A stretch of DNA of 11,503 nucleotides from a bacterium UBA7470 (lineage in GTDB: Bacteria > Pseudomonadota > Gammaproteobacteria > Burkholderiales > Burkholderiaceae_C). The stretch spans positions 3,202 through 14,704 of the forward strand of contig DLPA01000187.1 in NCBI GenBank assembly GCA_002479815.1, in the 5' to 3' direction. A program made the position numbers and the translations under genes. Positions 1 to 6,532 of this stretch are shown piece after piece; position 1 is the stretch's first letter; the number at the start of each line of letters is the position of its first letter. Under the pieces are notes generated by a model. It saw only the letters and a program-made list of their open reading frames with translations. It ran no database searches and had not been told where the DNA came from.

Positions 1-303
1 GTCGATGCGTGGTTTGCCGGATTCCAGCCTCAGCGCGTCGCCATCGTGTGGCTGGGCTACGACCAACCACGCAGCCTAGGCTCCCACGCCTCAGGCGCAT
101 CGCTGGCTGTACCCGTCTGGATTGACTATATGCAAACCGCCTTGAAAGGTGTGCCTGTGAGCGAAGTGCCACCCGTCGAAGGCATCGTGCCTGTCGGCGG
201 CGACTGGCGCTATCAAGAATGGGCCAACGACGGCTTCGTCCGCAGCATCGGCTTAGACCCCGGTCAGGGCCAAACACCGTCTGCGACGATGTATCAAAAT
301 TAA
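1..303 (+). CDS. mrcA: Penicillin-binding protein 1A, C-terminal fragment (5' end outside window)
   Basis: The reading frame is open from the first base and ends at TAA 301-303, giving the last 100 residues of a larger protein. PBP1A is a bifunctional peptidoglycan glycosyltransferase/DD-transpeptidase anchored in the inner membrane. The visible part matches the end of its transpeptidase domain: 'DAWFAGFQPQRVAIVWLGYD' followed by 'QPRSLG..ASGASLAVPVWIDYM', a family pattern in which the alternating small and hydrophobic residues lead into the last helix. The active-site SxxK, SxN and KTG motifs lie upstream of the window and cannot be checked. The tail after about residue 55 is Pro/Gly-rich and ends 'SATMYQN', as is common in low-similarity PBP1A tails. 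A kinase gene starts 28 bp downstream on the same strand with no visible terminator between them, so read-through is possible. Confidence 0.9.
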   Translation, partial: VDAWFAGFQPQRVAIVWLGYDQPRSLGSHASGASLAVPVWIDYMQTALKGVPVSEVPPVEGIVPVGGDWRYQEWANDGFVRSIGLDPGQGQTPSATMYQN

Positions 304-331
304 GTCCTTGTTGTGTCAACGATCACCGAAT

Positions 332-1342
332 ATGCCCAATTTGCCCAGCGTTCAAGTACCCCAGTTTCTCGTGCTTGGCAGTTTTATCCAAGCATGCTGC
401 TGGCGTGTCGCACGCTTGCCGCGTGCTGGCGAATCCCTACAAGCCACAGGTTTCCAGATCGAACTGGGAGGAAAAGGTTTGAATGTGGCCATCGGCATCG
501 CTCGTTTGTCCACGAGAAGGGTGGTGGATATTGTCTTAGGCGTGGGGCGCGACGCACCAGCCCAGCAGGTCAGACAGTTGTTGCTCGACGAGGGCATAGG
601 CATCGAGTACGTTTACAGTTTGGCCGATCAATCGGGCTGTGGGTCAGGCCATATTGGGTCTGATGGGGCCAATGCGATTGCGGTTTTTTCTGGACCTAAT
701 ACGCTGTTGACTGCACAGCATGCCGAGTTGCTGCACACCCGCATTGCTGCAGCAGACCTGGTGTATGCGCAGTTTGAAACATCGTACCCCCTGATTGCAC
801 GGGTTTTTGAATTGGCCAAACAGACCCAAAGCGGTCGCGTGCCTCTGACGGTGCTCAACCCCTCGCCGTGGCAATACCTCACGCCTGAGTTGCTGCAGTG
901 GGTGGACGTGCTGCTGGTGAATGCGACAGAGGCCAATGCCTTGTTGGGCTTGTCGTTGGCCCTTGAAGCGTTGACCCTGGCGGCGGCGGCAGACCGCATG
1001 GCAAGTGCGGTGTCAGCTCTGTGGAGGCGATGGCCTGCTGCCAGAACACGCCATTTGATTGTGACCTTAGGGCCAGTGGGGTGTGTGTATTTTTCCTGTG
1101 GTGGTGAATGCGTCGCAATGCCGAGTTTTCTTGTCCGCAGTGTCGTGGACACGGTAGGCTGTGGCGATGCGTTTGCCAGTGCGTTGTGCGTGGGCTTGGC
1201 CCGCCGAGACCCATGGGACAGTATCTTGCGTCAGGCCAATGCGTGCGGAGCGATGGTGGCTGCGCGGTTGGGGGTGTTGAGTGCATTGCCAACAGCTGAG
1301 GCCGTGCGTCAATTCACAGCGACGACACGCAGCGCGCCCTAG
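332..1342 (+). CDS. PfkB/ribokinase-family carbohydrate kinase
   Basis: Predicted 336-residue cytoplasmic ATP-dependent sugar (or nucleoside) kinase. Family landmarks are in the right order: an N-terminal 'LVLGSF' strand, the glycine motif GGKG with the following Asn (about residues 46-51), the 'LNPSP' strand end (175-179), the NxxE metal/phosphate motif in 'NATEAN' (197-202), 'IVTLGPVGCVYF' (about 243-254), and the anion-hole/catalytic signature 'DTVGCGDAFA' (273-282) with the predicted general base Asp279. The length is normal for the family. I chose ATG 332. A TTG at 308 would add eight residues, but neither start has a good ribosome-binding site. The phosphate acceptor cannot be read from the sequence; ribose, a hexose or a nucleoside are all possible. 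The second Gly of the usual GAGD motif context is kept, with Cys in place of Ala. It lies downstream of the PBP1A gene and converges with a GntR-type regulator, which may or may not control sugar metabolism. Confidence 0.85.
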   Translation: MPNLPSVQVPQFLVLGSFIQACCWRVARLPRAGESLQATGFQIELGGKGLNVAIGIARLSTRRVVDIVLGVGRDAPAQQVRQLLLDEGIGIEYVYSLADQSGCGSGHIGSDGANAIAVFSGPNTLLTAQHAELLHTRIAAADLVYAQFETSYPLIARVFELAKQTQSGRVPLTVLNPSPWQYLTPELLQWVDVLLVNATEANALLGLSLALEALTLAAAADRMASAVSALWRRWPAARTRHLIVTLGPVGCVYFSCGGECVAMPSFLVRSVVDTVGCGDAFASALCVGLARRDPWDSILRQANACGAMVAARLGVLSALPTAEAVRQFTATTRSAP

Positions 1343-1344
1343 AT

Positions 1345-2091
1345 TCAGACGGCCAACTGCATTCGATACGCATAGGCATCGCCACGAAACGTGCCTTCCA
1401 CATACTCTACCAAGGGTCCCATACTCGAGAACGATCGACGCTTGAACAGCAGGCATGGCCCCGAGACATGAAAGCCAAACGCATGTGTTTCTTCTGCGGA
1501 ACTCATCACTGCTTCGACTGTTTGATCTGCTGTGCCAAACACCACGCCACACTTTTCTTGTAAATACGCATAAATAGAACCCTGTGTATCCCAATCCGCC
1601 AGCGAGGGCGCCAGCGTCAGGTCGTACCACGCTACTTCGCGCGTCATGACGTTGCCGTTGGCACTTCGCAGCCGAACGAGCTTTAAAAACAAAGCGCTGG
1701 AAGGGCGATTGAAAATAGACGCAATGGTGCGATCGGACTGTATGTCGTGCGCTAACACTTGGCTGCTGGGTTCCATACCAAGCTCACGCATTTCCTCGGT
1801 GAAGCCTTTCAGTCGTCCCAAACTTGGGCTGACACGAGGGGGGGCTTTGACCGTTGTTCCCCCCCGACCGTGGGTACTGAGCACGTCGCTTTCGCGCAGG
1901 GCATCGTAACAACGCTTCACCGTGGTGCGGCTCACATTCAGAGCTTCTGCCAGGTCTCGCTCGGATGGCAGACTGCTGCCGGTGGCCAACTCGCCCGCCA
2001 CAATCATGTCCTCAATTTGGCGTTTGATTTGCTGGTAATACGGCTCTGAAATCGAATCGTCTAAACGCAGGCGCTGCAAACGGTTTGCCAT
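1345..2091 (-). CDS. GntR-family (HutC/UTRA-type) transcriptional regulator
   Basis: Predicted 248-residue DNA-binding regulator. Residues about 14-80 form the winged helix-turn-helix typical of GntR proteins: 'PYYQQIKRQIEDMIVAGEL' is the first helix, 'LPSERDLAEALNVSRTTV' the recognition HTH, and 'GRGGTTV' the wing. Residues about 92-243 fit the UTRA ligand-binding domain of the HutC subfamily, including the 'VMTREVAWYDLTLAP' strand, 'YAYLQEKCGV', 'QTVEAV' and a C-terminal 'PLVEYVEGTFRGDAYAYRMQL' strand pair. UTRA domains bind small metabolites such as sugar phosphates, urocanate or amino-sugar derivatives; the ligand here is unknown. Upstream ATGs at 2148 and 2247 are in frame, but 2091 gives the usual family length and is preceded by GGAG about 11 bp away, so I prefer it. 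The stop lies 2 bp from the stop of the convergent kinase gene. Control of that kinase is plausible but not shown. Confidence 0.88.
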   Translation of the reverse strand: MANRLQRLRLDDSISEPYYQQIKRQIEDMIVAGELATGSSLPSERDLAEALNVSRTTVKRCYDALRESDVLSTHGRGGTTVKAPPRVSPSLGRLKGFTEEMRELGMEPSSQVLAHDIQSDRTIASIFNRPSSALFLKLVRLRSANGNVMTREVAWYDLTLAPSLADWDTQGSIYAYLQEKCGVVFGTADQTVEAVMSSAEETHAFGFHVSGPCLLFKRRSFSSMGPLVEYVEGTFRGDAYAYRMQLAV

Positions 2092-2225
2092 ACTGGCAAC
2101 TGCTCCAACAGCGGGCGCAGACAGATTGGAAGTCGTGTGGTGGGGCATCGGTATTTTGGGGGTGCTAGAAGCTGCGAGAGGCGCTGATTTTATAAATAAC
2201 CAAGACCGGACAGCAGGGGGGTATA

Positions 2226-2244
2226 TGCGTGGTGCACATACGCA
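2226..2244. promoter_or_regulatory. Short inverted repeat upstream of the GntR gene (possible operator)
   Basis: The arms TGCGT (2226-2230) and ACGCA (2240-2244) are separated by 9 bp that themselves contain the palindrome GTGCAC. GntR-family dimers bind short inverted repeats, often in their own leader region. This one lies in the divergent interval between the regulator and the DUF3617 gene. Five-base arms occur easily by chance, so this is only a candidate. Confidence 0.2.
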
Positions 2245-2260
2245 CACATAGTGTGAAAAT

Positions 2261-2326
2261 TGGTACTAATTTGGATGAATTTTGGATAGAGTGTGGCTGA
2301 AATTTGGAATTTCATTGGTATATATT
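2261..2326 (+). promoter_or_regulatory. Six 11-bp phased direct repeats (TGGNWNNWNTT) in the DUF3617 promoter
   Basis: TGG begins at 2261, 2272, 2283, 2294, 2305 and 2316, six times in a row at exactly 11-bp spacing, each followed by eight mostly A/T bases. The phase breaks at 2250 and 2327. An 11-bp direct-repeat array abutting a -10 box is the known arrangement for activators with an OmpR/PhoB-type winged helix (Pho box; SARP regulators). That such a protein binds here is inference. Within the array, 2298-2314 is also a perfect inverted repeat (7-bp arms around TGG). Confidence 0.5.
2316..2324 (+). promoter_or_regulatory. Extended -10 promoter for the DUF3617 gene
   Basis: TGG followed directly by TATATA (2319-2324) matches the TGn-TATAAT extended -10 pattern. 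No good -35 hexamer lies 16-18 bp upstream, where the 11-bp repeats sit, so activator dependence is plausible. Transcription would start near 2331, leaving a leader of about 26 nt before the AAAGGA ribosome-binding site. Confidence 0.45.
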
Positions 2327-2356
2327 TAAGGCAATTCATTTTTAAAGGAATCCACC

Positions 2357-2887
2357 ATGCTCAAGCAAACAATCCCGTCCCTACGCTCCTGGTACACCGC
2401 CGTGCTGTGCCTCGCCAGCACCGCCGCCGTGGCCTACGAGATGCCCCCTGGTTGGCCCGACTTAAAGCCGGGCATGACGACGATAGAGTCGGTTGTTTCT
2501 GGCAAGCCCAACCCCAAAATGTCGGTTTGCATTACTCAGGCCGATAAAGACGCATCCCTGAAAGCCGCAAGCGACTTTACCCGTTCACGCAAAGAGTGCG
2601 ATAAGCCTGTTTACAGCAAGCGTGGCGGCACGTTCATTGCCGACCAATTTTGCAAACCCGCAGGGGAAGCTGCTTACACCGATCACACAGAAGCAACCAT
2701 GCAGACGCCTAACCAAGTACGCACCAAACACCACCGACTGGTGAATGGCAAAGAAACCATGTTGATGGAGGCTGTTCACACCCGCACAGGTGATTGCACG
2801 GGCAAAGAAGCCCCGCAAGCCGGTAGTTTGGAGGCGATGATTGAGAAAGCACAGGCAGAAGCTGCGGCGAAAGGTAAAAAACATTGA
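2357..2887 (+). CDS. Exported DUF3617-family protein
   Basis: A 176-residue protein with a Sec signal peptide: basic N-terminus, hydrophobic stretch at about 12-24 and an 'AVA' cleavage site before Tyr27. The mature part fits DUF3617, a periplasmic family of unknown function common in proteobacteria. It has an opening 'LKPGM' turn, four widely spaced cysteines (Cys58, 81, 99, 147) that probably form two disulfides, alternating beta strands, and a closing 'GDC' just before a charged Ala/Lys/Glu-rich tail (about 152-176) that looks helical. The AAAGGA at 2344-2349 is well placed before ATG 2357. The gene is probably monocistronic: it has its own promoter with 11-bp phased repeats, and a hairpin 8 bp past the stop. 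No enzymatic motif is visible and I assign no function. Confidence 0.8.
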   Translation: MLKQTIPSLRSWYTAVLCLASTAAVAYEMPPGWPDLKPGMTTIESVVSGKPNPKMSVCITQADKDASLKAASDFTRSRKECDKPVYSKRGGTFIADQFCKPAGEAAYTDHTEATMQTPNQVRTKHHRLVNGKETMLMEAVHTRTGDCTGKEAPQAGSLEAMIEKAQAEAAAKGKKH

Positions 2888-2894
2888 CCTCTCC

Positions 2895-2914
2895 CCCCGT
2901 CCTCAAGGACGGGG
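2895..2914. terminator. Hairpin between convergent genes, possible bidirectional terminator
   Basis: A perfect 8-bp GC-rich stem, CCCCGTCC / GGACGGGG, closes on a TCAA tetraloop. It starts 8 bp after the DUF3617 stop and ends 11 bp before the stop of the convergent GH5 gene. On the plus strand it is followed only by TTT, so it is a weak intrinsic terminator by sequence. Position and stem strength still favour a role in ending both transcripts. A similar stem occurs at ends of some IS200/IS605-type elements, but no transposase is nearby. Confidence 0.55.
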
Positions 2915-2924
2915 TTTACCACGA

Positions 2925-5900
2925 TCAAGGCACGGCGAAACGGACGGCTTTGTTCAAACCGTAAATGCCATTGCGGAGGATTTGATTGCGGAAGGTCATG
3001 GCCCCATCATTGGGGGGCAGGGTGATGCCGTCATTGTTTAGCGTGATGTTCATGTCATTGCAATTTGCTTCTTCAGACCACGTCCATGCCAATGTGCCGA
3101 TGCTGCGCCCCACCGCCTGCACCATGATGGTGTCCCAATCCACTGCATCTATGCCACAAGCACTGCCGTTGGCATTGGTTCCCACTTCGCCTAGCACAAT
3201 AGGCAAACCCGAGCTTTCGATGTTGGCGATGAGGGAGCTGATTTTCGCTGTGGTGTAGCCTTCACTGGCGGGCCAATAGGCGTGTGTGGACAGCAGGGTG
3301 TTTTTCAGGGGGTCGGCGTTCAAAATGACTTGCCCATTAGTCAAAGGCGCTTGGGTCGCATGGGCTGCCAAAAACACATCTGCACCCGCGCCGCCATTGG
3401 GCGCATCCACCATCAAAGGCAGATTGCCAATACCCGCAGCGGCCCATGCACTGCGAATGCTGGCGATGGCGGTGGCGTAGTTCTGCACAAAGGCCGGCGC
3501 GTTAGAGTAGTCGCCTGTCACAGTCCCCCATTCGTTAGCCAGATTGACGATGAGGTGGTTTTGGTGCTTTTTCACCAAGGTCATCACATCCGAACGCGTC
3601 CAAAAATCGGTGATCCGTGCCTTGAAAATCGCGGGGTCATTGCATGCGACCACACGATCCCACATACTCGTCACCCAACCTGCACAAGTGACATCGTGCA
3701 ACTCGACAATCGGCAACATTCCCAAACTGGCGTATCGAGTGATGGCACGGTCTAAATTGTTCAGGGTCAACAGTGTGGGCGCATTGTTAGGATTCTTGTT
3801 CCAATAATCTGCACTGGTCGTGTTCCCCCACCACACCAAACGCACCGCATTCGCACCAGAGCTGTTGACAGCCTGTGCCACGGGTTCCAAATCATCCACA
3901 TACCCAGAATGGAATACGCCGACGTTGGTGCCACGCAAGTTGAGGAAGTTGCCGTTGCTGTCTTTTAAGTATCGGCCTGAGACTTGGAACTTGGCGCTGC
4001 TGTTGTTGGAAACGGGAACCGGAGCGGGTTGCGCTGCGCCTGACCCTCCGTTGTCGACAGCGCAATCACCCGAAGGCCGCATGCCTGTCATGCACTGCGC
4101 CCAGAGGGTGACTTTTCCTACCATAGGCAGGCTGCGCTCGTGGCCAGCTTGTGGGTCTATGTAGGTGTAGAACGCGGCGGGTTGTTTGGACGCTTCTGGG
4201 ATGGCACCCAATATACGCGCCCGCGCTGCCGTGGCCCCGTAGCCAGATGTTCCCAAACCGTTAGGCGGAAACAAGGCATCTGCCGCCCCCGATACCGCCG
4301 CTACTGGAATGGCTACGCCATTGACACGGAAGTCGTTGGGTTGGGCATACGTCGTGCCTGTCGTGTTGCAGTTGTAATCACACCCCCCGTTGATGGCAAT
4401 GCCCCCTTGCAATTGGTGTTTGGTGGCGACCGTAAAAATCAAGTTGCTAGAGAACGAAGTTCCTGCTGCAATCACGCGGCTGGTATCGATGGGCGCACCT
4501 TGCTGTGCGATGAGGTTTTTAATGGCGGCCAATCCCAAGCCAAAGTCAGAAGTATGGGTCTCAAACGACTCATCTTGGTTCGTGCGTACAACCAAGGGGC
4601 TGCTCCAATTGTCACAGCCTCGGTACTGGATGGTGGCAGCGCCTAAACCCGCTGCGACGAGTGGGTCAACCAAATCGGTATCCATGGGCACAGGCGAAGG
4701 CGGGTTGCCATTAGGAGCCCAGCCTGCCAGCGCAATCACCAAGGGCACTTTGTTTTGGGCGGTGGCGGTAGCGGGCCATTTCACCTGCACCTGTGCTTGT
4801 GGCAAATTGCTGCACTGCGCCAATTGCCGCTGCCCTTGGTCGTTGTACCAGTATTGGGAATTGGGTTGAGGCACATAGCTTCCCTGTGCACTGGTGCTGC
4901 CGGGGGCTGGCGCTGGTGTAGGTGCAGGAGTCGGTGCCGGCGTAGGCGCGGGTACGGGGGGTGTGGATGAAGTCGTGCCTTTGTCTTCCTCCACAGAAAT
5001 CAGGCCCACGCCTGTGGACCGACCGTATTGGCCCAAGGCACTCGCCCCCATGTGAACGGTGTACGCACCGGGGGCCAAAGTCATTAAAAACGCAGACTCT
5101 GCATCCAATATGGGGCCTGCGTTGACGGTAGAGACAGAGGCCGAGCTGGGATTGGTGCGCCAGTTGTCCAGCGTGTAGGTTTTCGTGCTGCCGCTGAAGA
5201 AACTGACCACAGGGTCCTCCAGCGGCCCTGTGATGCCGTATTGACGCAATACCGGGCCAGTGGCTTTAACCAGCACGCGCTTTTGACCTGTGCCCGACAA
5301 AATAAACCCGGCAATGGCTTGGTCGCTCGCACCTTCTGACCCCGAGTAGGCGCGGGTGCTGATATTGAAGAGTCGAGAAGGGGAAGCACTGGGGTCCAGA
5401 TCATCAATGCCTACCAGTCCAATACCCGCATTCAAACTGCTTTGTGAACAAAAGGGATTGGCGGGCGATGTAGTCGGCGAAGCCTGCAAGATCACAGTGT
5501 AAGCACCTGGTGGCAGGGTGGTCTGGATACTGGCTTCTAGCGCGGCGGCATTGGAGCCAGTGCCAGCGTTGTCGTTGGTTTGTAGCACAGTGCTGCCGCT
5601 GTACAGCGTCAAATAGGGGTCTTTGAGGCAATTGGGGAGGCCACTGGCTTCCAAACTTGGCCCCAAGCCACGGATGGACACCCGTTTATCACCCCCAGCA
5701 ATAATGAATCCCAAGATCATGACATTTTCGCCAGTCCCCACGTACGCACGGGTGGAAATATTGACGATACGGCTGTCTGAGTTGGTGTAGATGGCGGTGA
5801 CTTGCTTGCTGCTGGCCGCACTGGTCGAGGTGCTGCACACGTTCAAATAAGTACCACTTATGCCAGAACAACCTGTCCAATGGCTAAAGACTTGTCCGCC

Positions 5901-6146
5901 TACCGTGGTGGGGGCGGTGATGGTGCCTGCCACCTCGCCCGTGCTGGTGGTGAGCGTGTAGGTCGCATCAGCACCCGCCGCAGGGGTGGTCGAGACCAAA
6001 TTCCCCAAGCCCGTGACTGCGAAGCCCGCAGTGGGTGTACCCACCACATGGACCGACAGGGTGGCCGCGTGCGCCACCTCCAGTCCAAAGGCCAAACTAA
6101 GGCCAAAAATACAAGCGGATCTTGTGAATGGTATGAGAATTTGCAT
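2925..6146 (-). CDS. Secreted multidomain esterase-like / glycoside hydrolase family 5 protein
   Basis: 1073 residues. Residues 1-27 are a signal peptide ending 'AHA'. Residues about 28-122 resemble an InlB-B/Listeria-Bacteroides-type beta domain ('FSHWTGCSG...VTAIY'). Two related beta-rich repeats follow at about 126-250 and 258-387, each beginning 'NISTRAY' and containing 'GP.L...G' and 'PGAYTV' strands. A Pro-Ala-Thr linker spans 397-417. Residues about 430-690 look like an alpha/beta hydrolase, with candidate Ser564 (in GTSFS rather than the usual GxSxG), Asp623 and His669 ('AGHE'). Residues about 718-1065 are a GH5 (beta/alpha)8 barrel: acid/base Glu872 in 'NLANEWG', nucleophile Glu987 in 'IVLGEVGTN', and His955/Tyr957 in 'THAYW'. 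The motifs 'IVELHDVT' and 'VNLANEWG' resemble GH5 beta-mannanases more than classic endoglucanases. It probably acts outside the cell on acetylated mannan or related hemicellulose (inference). ATG 6146 lacks a Shine-Dalgarno sequence, but no better start exists before an upstream in-frame TAG. Confidence 0.85.
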   Translation of the reverse strand: MQILIPFTRSACIFGLSLAFGLEVAHAATLSVHVVGTPTAGFAVTGLGNLVSTTPAAGADATYTLTTSTGEVAGTITAPTTVGGQVFSHWTGCSGISGTYLNVCSTSTSAASSKQVTAIYTNSDSRIVNISTRAYVGTGENVMILGFIIAGGDKRVSIRGLGPSLEASGLPNCLKDPYLTLYSGSTVLQTNDNAGTGSNAAALEASIQTTLPPGAYTVILQASPTTSPANPFCSQSSLNAGIGLVGIDDLDPSASPSRLFNISTRAYSGSEGASDQAIAGFILSGTGQKRVLVKATGPVLRQYGITGPLEDPVVSFFSGSTKTYTLDNWRTNPSSASVSTVNAGPILDAESAFLMTLAPGAYTVHMGASALGQYGRSTGVGLISVEEDKGTTSSTPPVPAPTPAPTPAPTPAPAPGSTSAQGSYVPQPNSQYWYNDQGQRQLAQCSNLPQAQVQVKWPATATAQNKVPLVIALAGWAPNGNPPSPVPMDTDLVDPLVAAGLGAATIQYRGCDNWSSPLVVRTNQDESFETHTSDFGLGLAAIKNLIAQQGAPIDTSRVIAAGTSFSSNLIFTVATKHQLQGGIAINGGCDYNCNTTGTTYAQPNDFRVNGVAIPVAAVSGAADALFPPNGLGTSGYGATAARARILGAIPEASKQPAAFYTYIDPQAGHERSLPMVGKVTLWAQCMTGMRPSGDCAVDNGGSGAAQPAPVPVSNNSSAKFQVSGRYLKDSNGNFLNLRGTNVGVFHSGYVDDLEPVAQAVNSSGANAVRLVWWGNTTSADYWNKNPNNAPTLLTLNNLDRAITRYASLGMLPIVELHDVTCAGWVTSMWDRVVACNDPAIFKARITDFWTRSDVMTLVKKHQNHLIVNLANEWGTVTGDYSNAPAFVQNYATAIASIRSAWAAAGIGNLPLMVDAPNGGAGADVFLAAHATQAPLTNGQVILNADPLKNTLLSTHAYWPASEGYTTAKISSLIANIESSGLPIVLGEVGTNANGSACGIDAVDWDTIMVQAVGRSIGTLAWTWSEEANCNDMNITLNNDGITLPPNDGAMTFRNQILRNGIYGLNKAVRFAVP
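4896..4958 (-). repeat. Pro-Ala-Thr linker repeat inside the GH5 gene
   Basis: These bases encode residues 397-417, a run of PAPT units with a few variants. Such low-complexity linkers separate carbohydrate-active modules from binding or surface modules in secreted enzymes. Here it divides the N-terminal beta-rich repeats from the hydrolase and GH5 domains. The DNA repeat is degenerate and follows from the protein sequence. Confidence 0.85.
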
Positions 6147-6285
6147 TTTATGGTTGTGGATTAAGAAGATTTGATTCTAAACATAGAGTCCATAAAAATA
6201 CCAAAAAAGCTTGTTTTTGTGTCGAAACTCCGGTTGACGCACAAAATTAGTCGAAGCATCATCAGTGATATTCATTTACATAGTA

Positions 6286-6325
6286 AAAATAAATAGTAAA
6301 AAAAGTGAGCTGCTCACGCAATTAA
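6286..6325 (+). repeat. Left 40-bp inverted-repeat arm
   Basis: This pairs with 6493-6532 with four mismatches. It contains a nearly closed palindrome of its own, GTGAGC-T-GCTCAC at 6305-6317. The run TAGTAAAAA also occurs just outside at 6281-6289, 13 bp from the copy inside the arm, so the outer boundary is uncertain by a few bases. Confidence 0.75.
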
Positions 6326-6464
6326 AATCAAGGTTGTAGCGATTTTCGTACTTAAAAAATGCGTCTACTGTCAAAAAAATACCCATCTTGGTATAAAAAT
6401 ACGGACAAATGGCTCATGTCGAGACGGGATAGACAAGTTTTTTATTATTTTTTAGAGCTATTTT

Positions 6465-6479
6465 CAGAATGATATTCTG
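6465..6479. repeat. Small hairpin CAGAAT-GAT-ATTCTG
   Basis: A perfect 6-bp inverted repeat with a 3-bp loop, inside the candidate MITE near its right arm. It is flanked by TTTT on the left and TAAAA on the right, so the pairing nearly extends further. It could be a protein-binding palindrome or part of the element's secondary structure. No function can be assigned. Confidence 0.4.
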
Positions 6480-6492
6480 TAAAAACCAAGTG

Positions 6493-6532
6493 TTAATTGC
6501 GTAAGCAGCTCATATTTTTTACTATTCATTTT
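6493..6532 (-). repeat. Right 40-bp inverted-repeat arm
   Basis: Reverse complement of 6286-6325 at 36 of 40 positions. The inner palindrome is degraded here (GTAAGC-A-GCTCAT), so it is perfect only in the left arm. The outer end lies 13 bp from the DUF454 stop codon. Confidence 0.75.

Larger units (their letters stand above)
6286..6532. mobile_element. Candidate MITE: 247-bp AT-rich element with 40-bp terminal inverted repeats
   Basis: The left arm 6286-6325 and right arm 6493-6532 are reverse complements at 36 of 40 positions. They share blocks such as AATAGTAAAAAA, TGAGCTGCT and ACGCAATTAA, and similarity stops sharply on the inner side. The 167-bp interior encodes nothing and is AT-rich, which is typical of a non-autonomous miniature inverted-repeat element or the fused ends of an insertion sequence. 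I could not define a target-site duplication and do not recognise the IS family of these ends. It ends 13 bp before the DUF454 stop. If transcribed, the arms would form a long stem, so a structural or terminator role is the alternative. Confidence 0.5.

Noticed and set aside
308..331. TTG start for the kinase
   Set aside because: An in-frame ATG at 332 better fits the beginning of the PfkB fold, and no ribosome-binding site favours the TTG.
1067..1630. Minus-strand frame of 187 codons spanning the kinase and GntR genes
   Set aside because: It overlaps both well-supported genes in another frame and has no family resemblance.
2092..2247. N-terminal extension of the GntR protein from ATG 2148 or 2247
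   Set aside because: It makes the protein longer than the family norm, adds low-complexity residues and has no ribosome-binding site.
4896..4958. Possible tandem-repeat or CRISPR-like array
   Set aside because: The repetition is a Pro-Ala-Thr protein linker within an open gene, with no constant repeat/spacer organisation.
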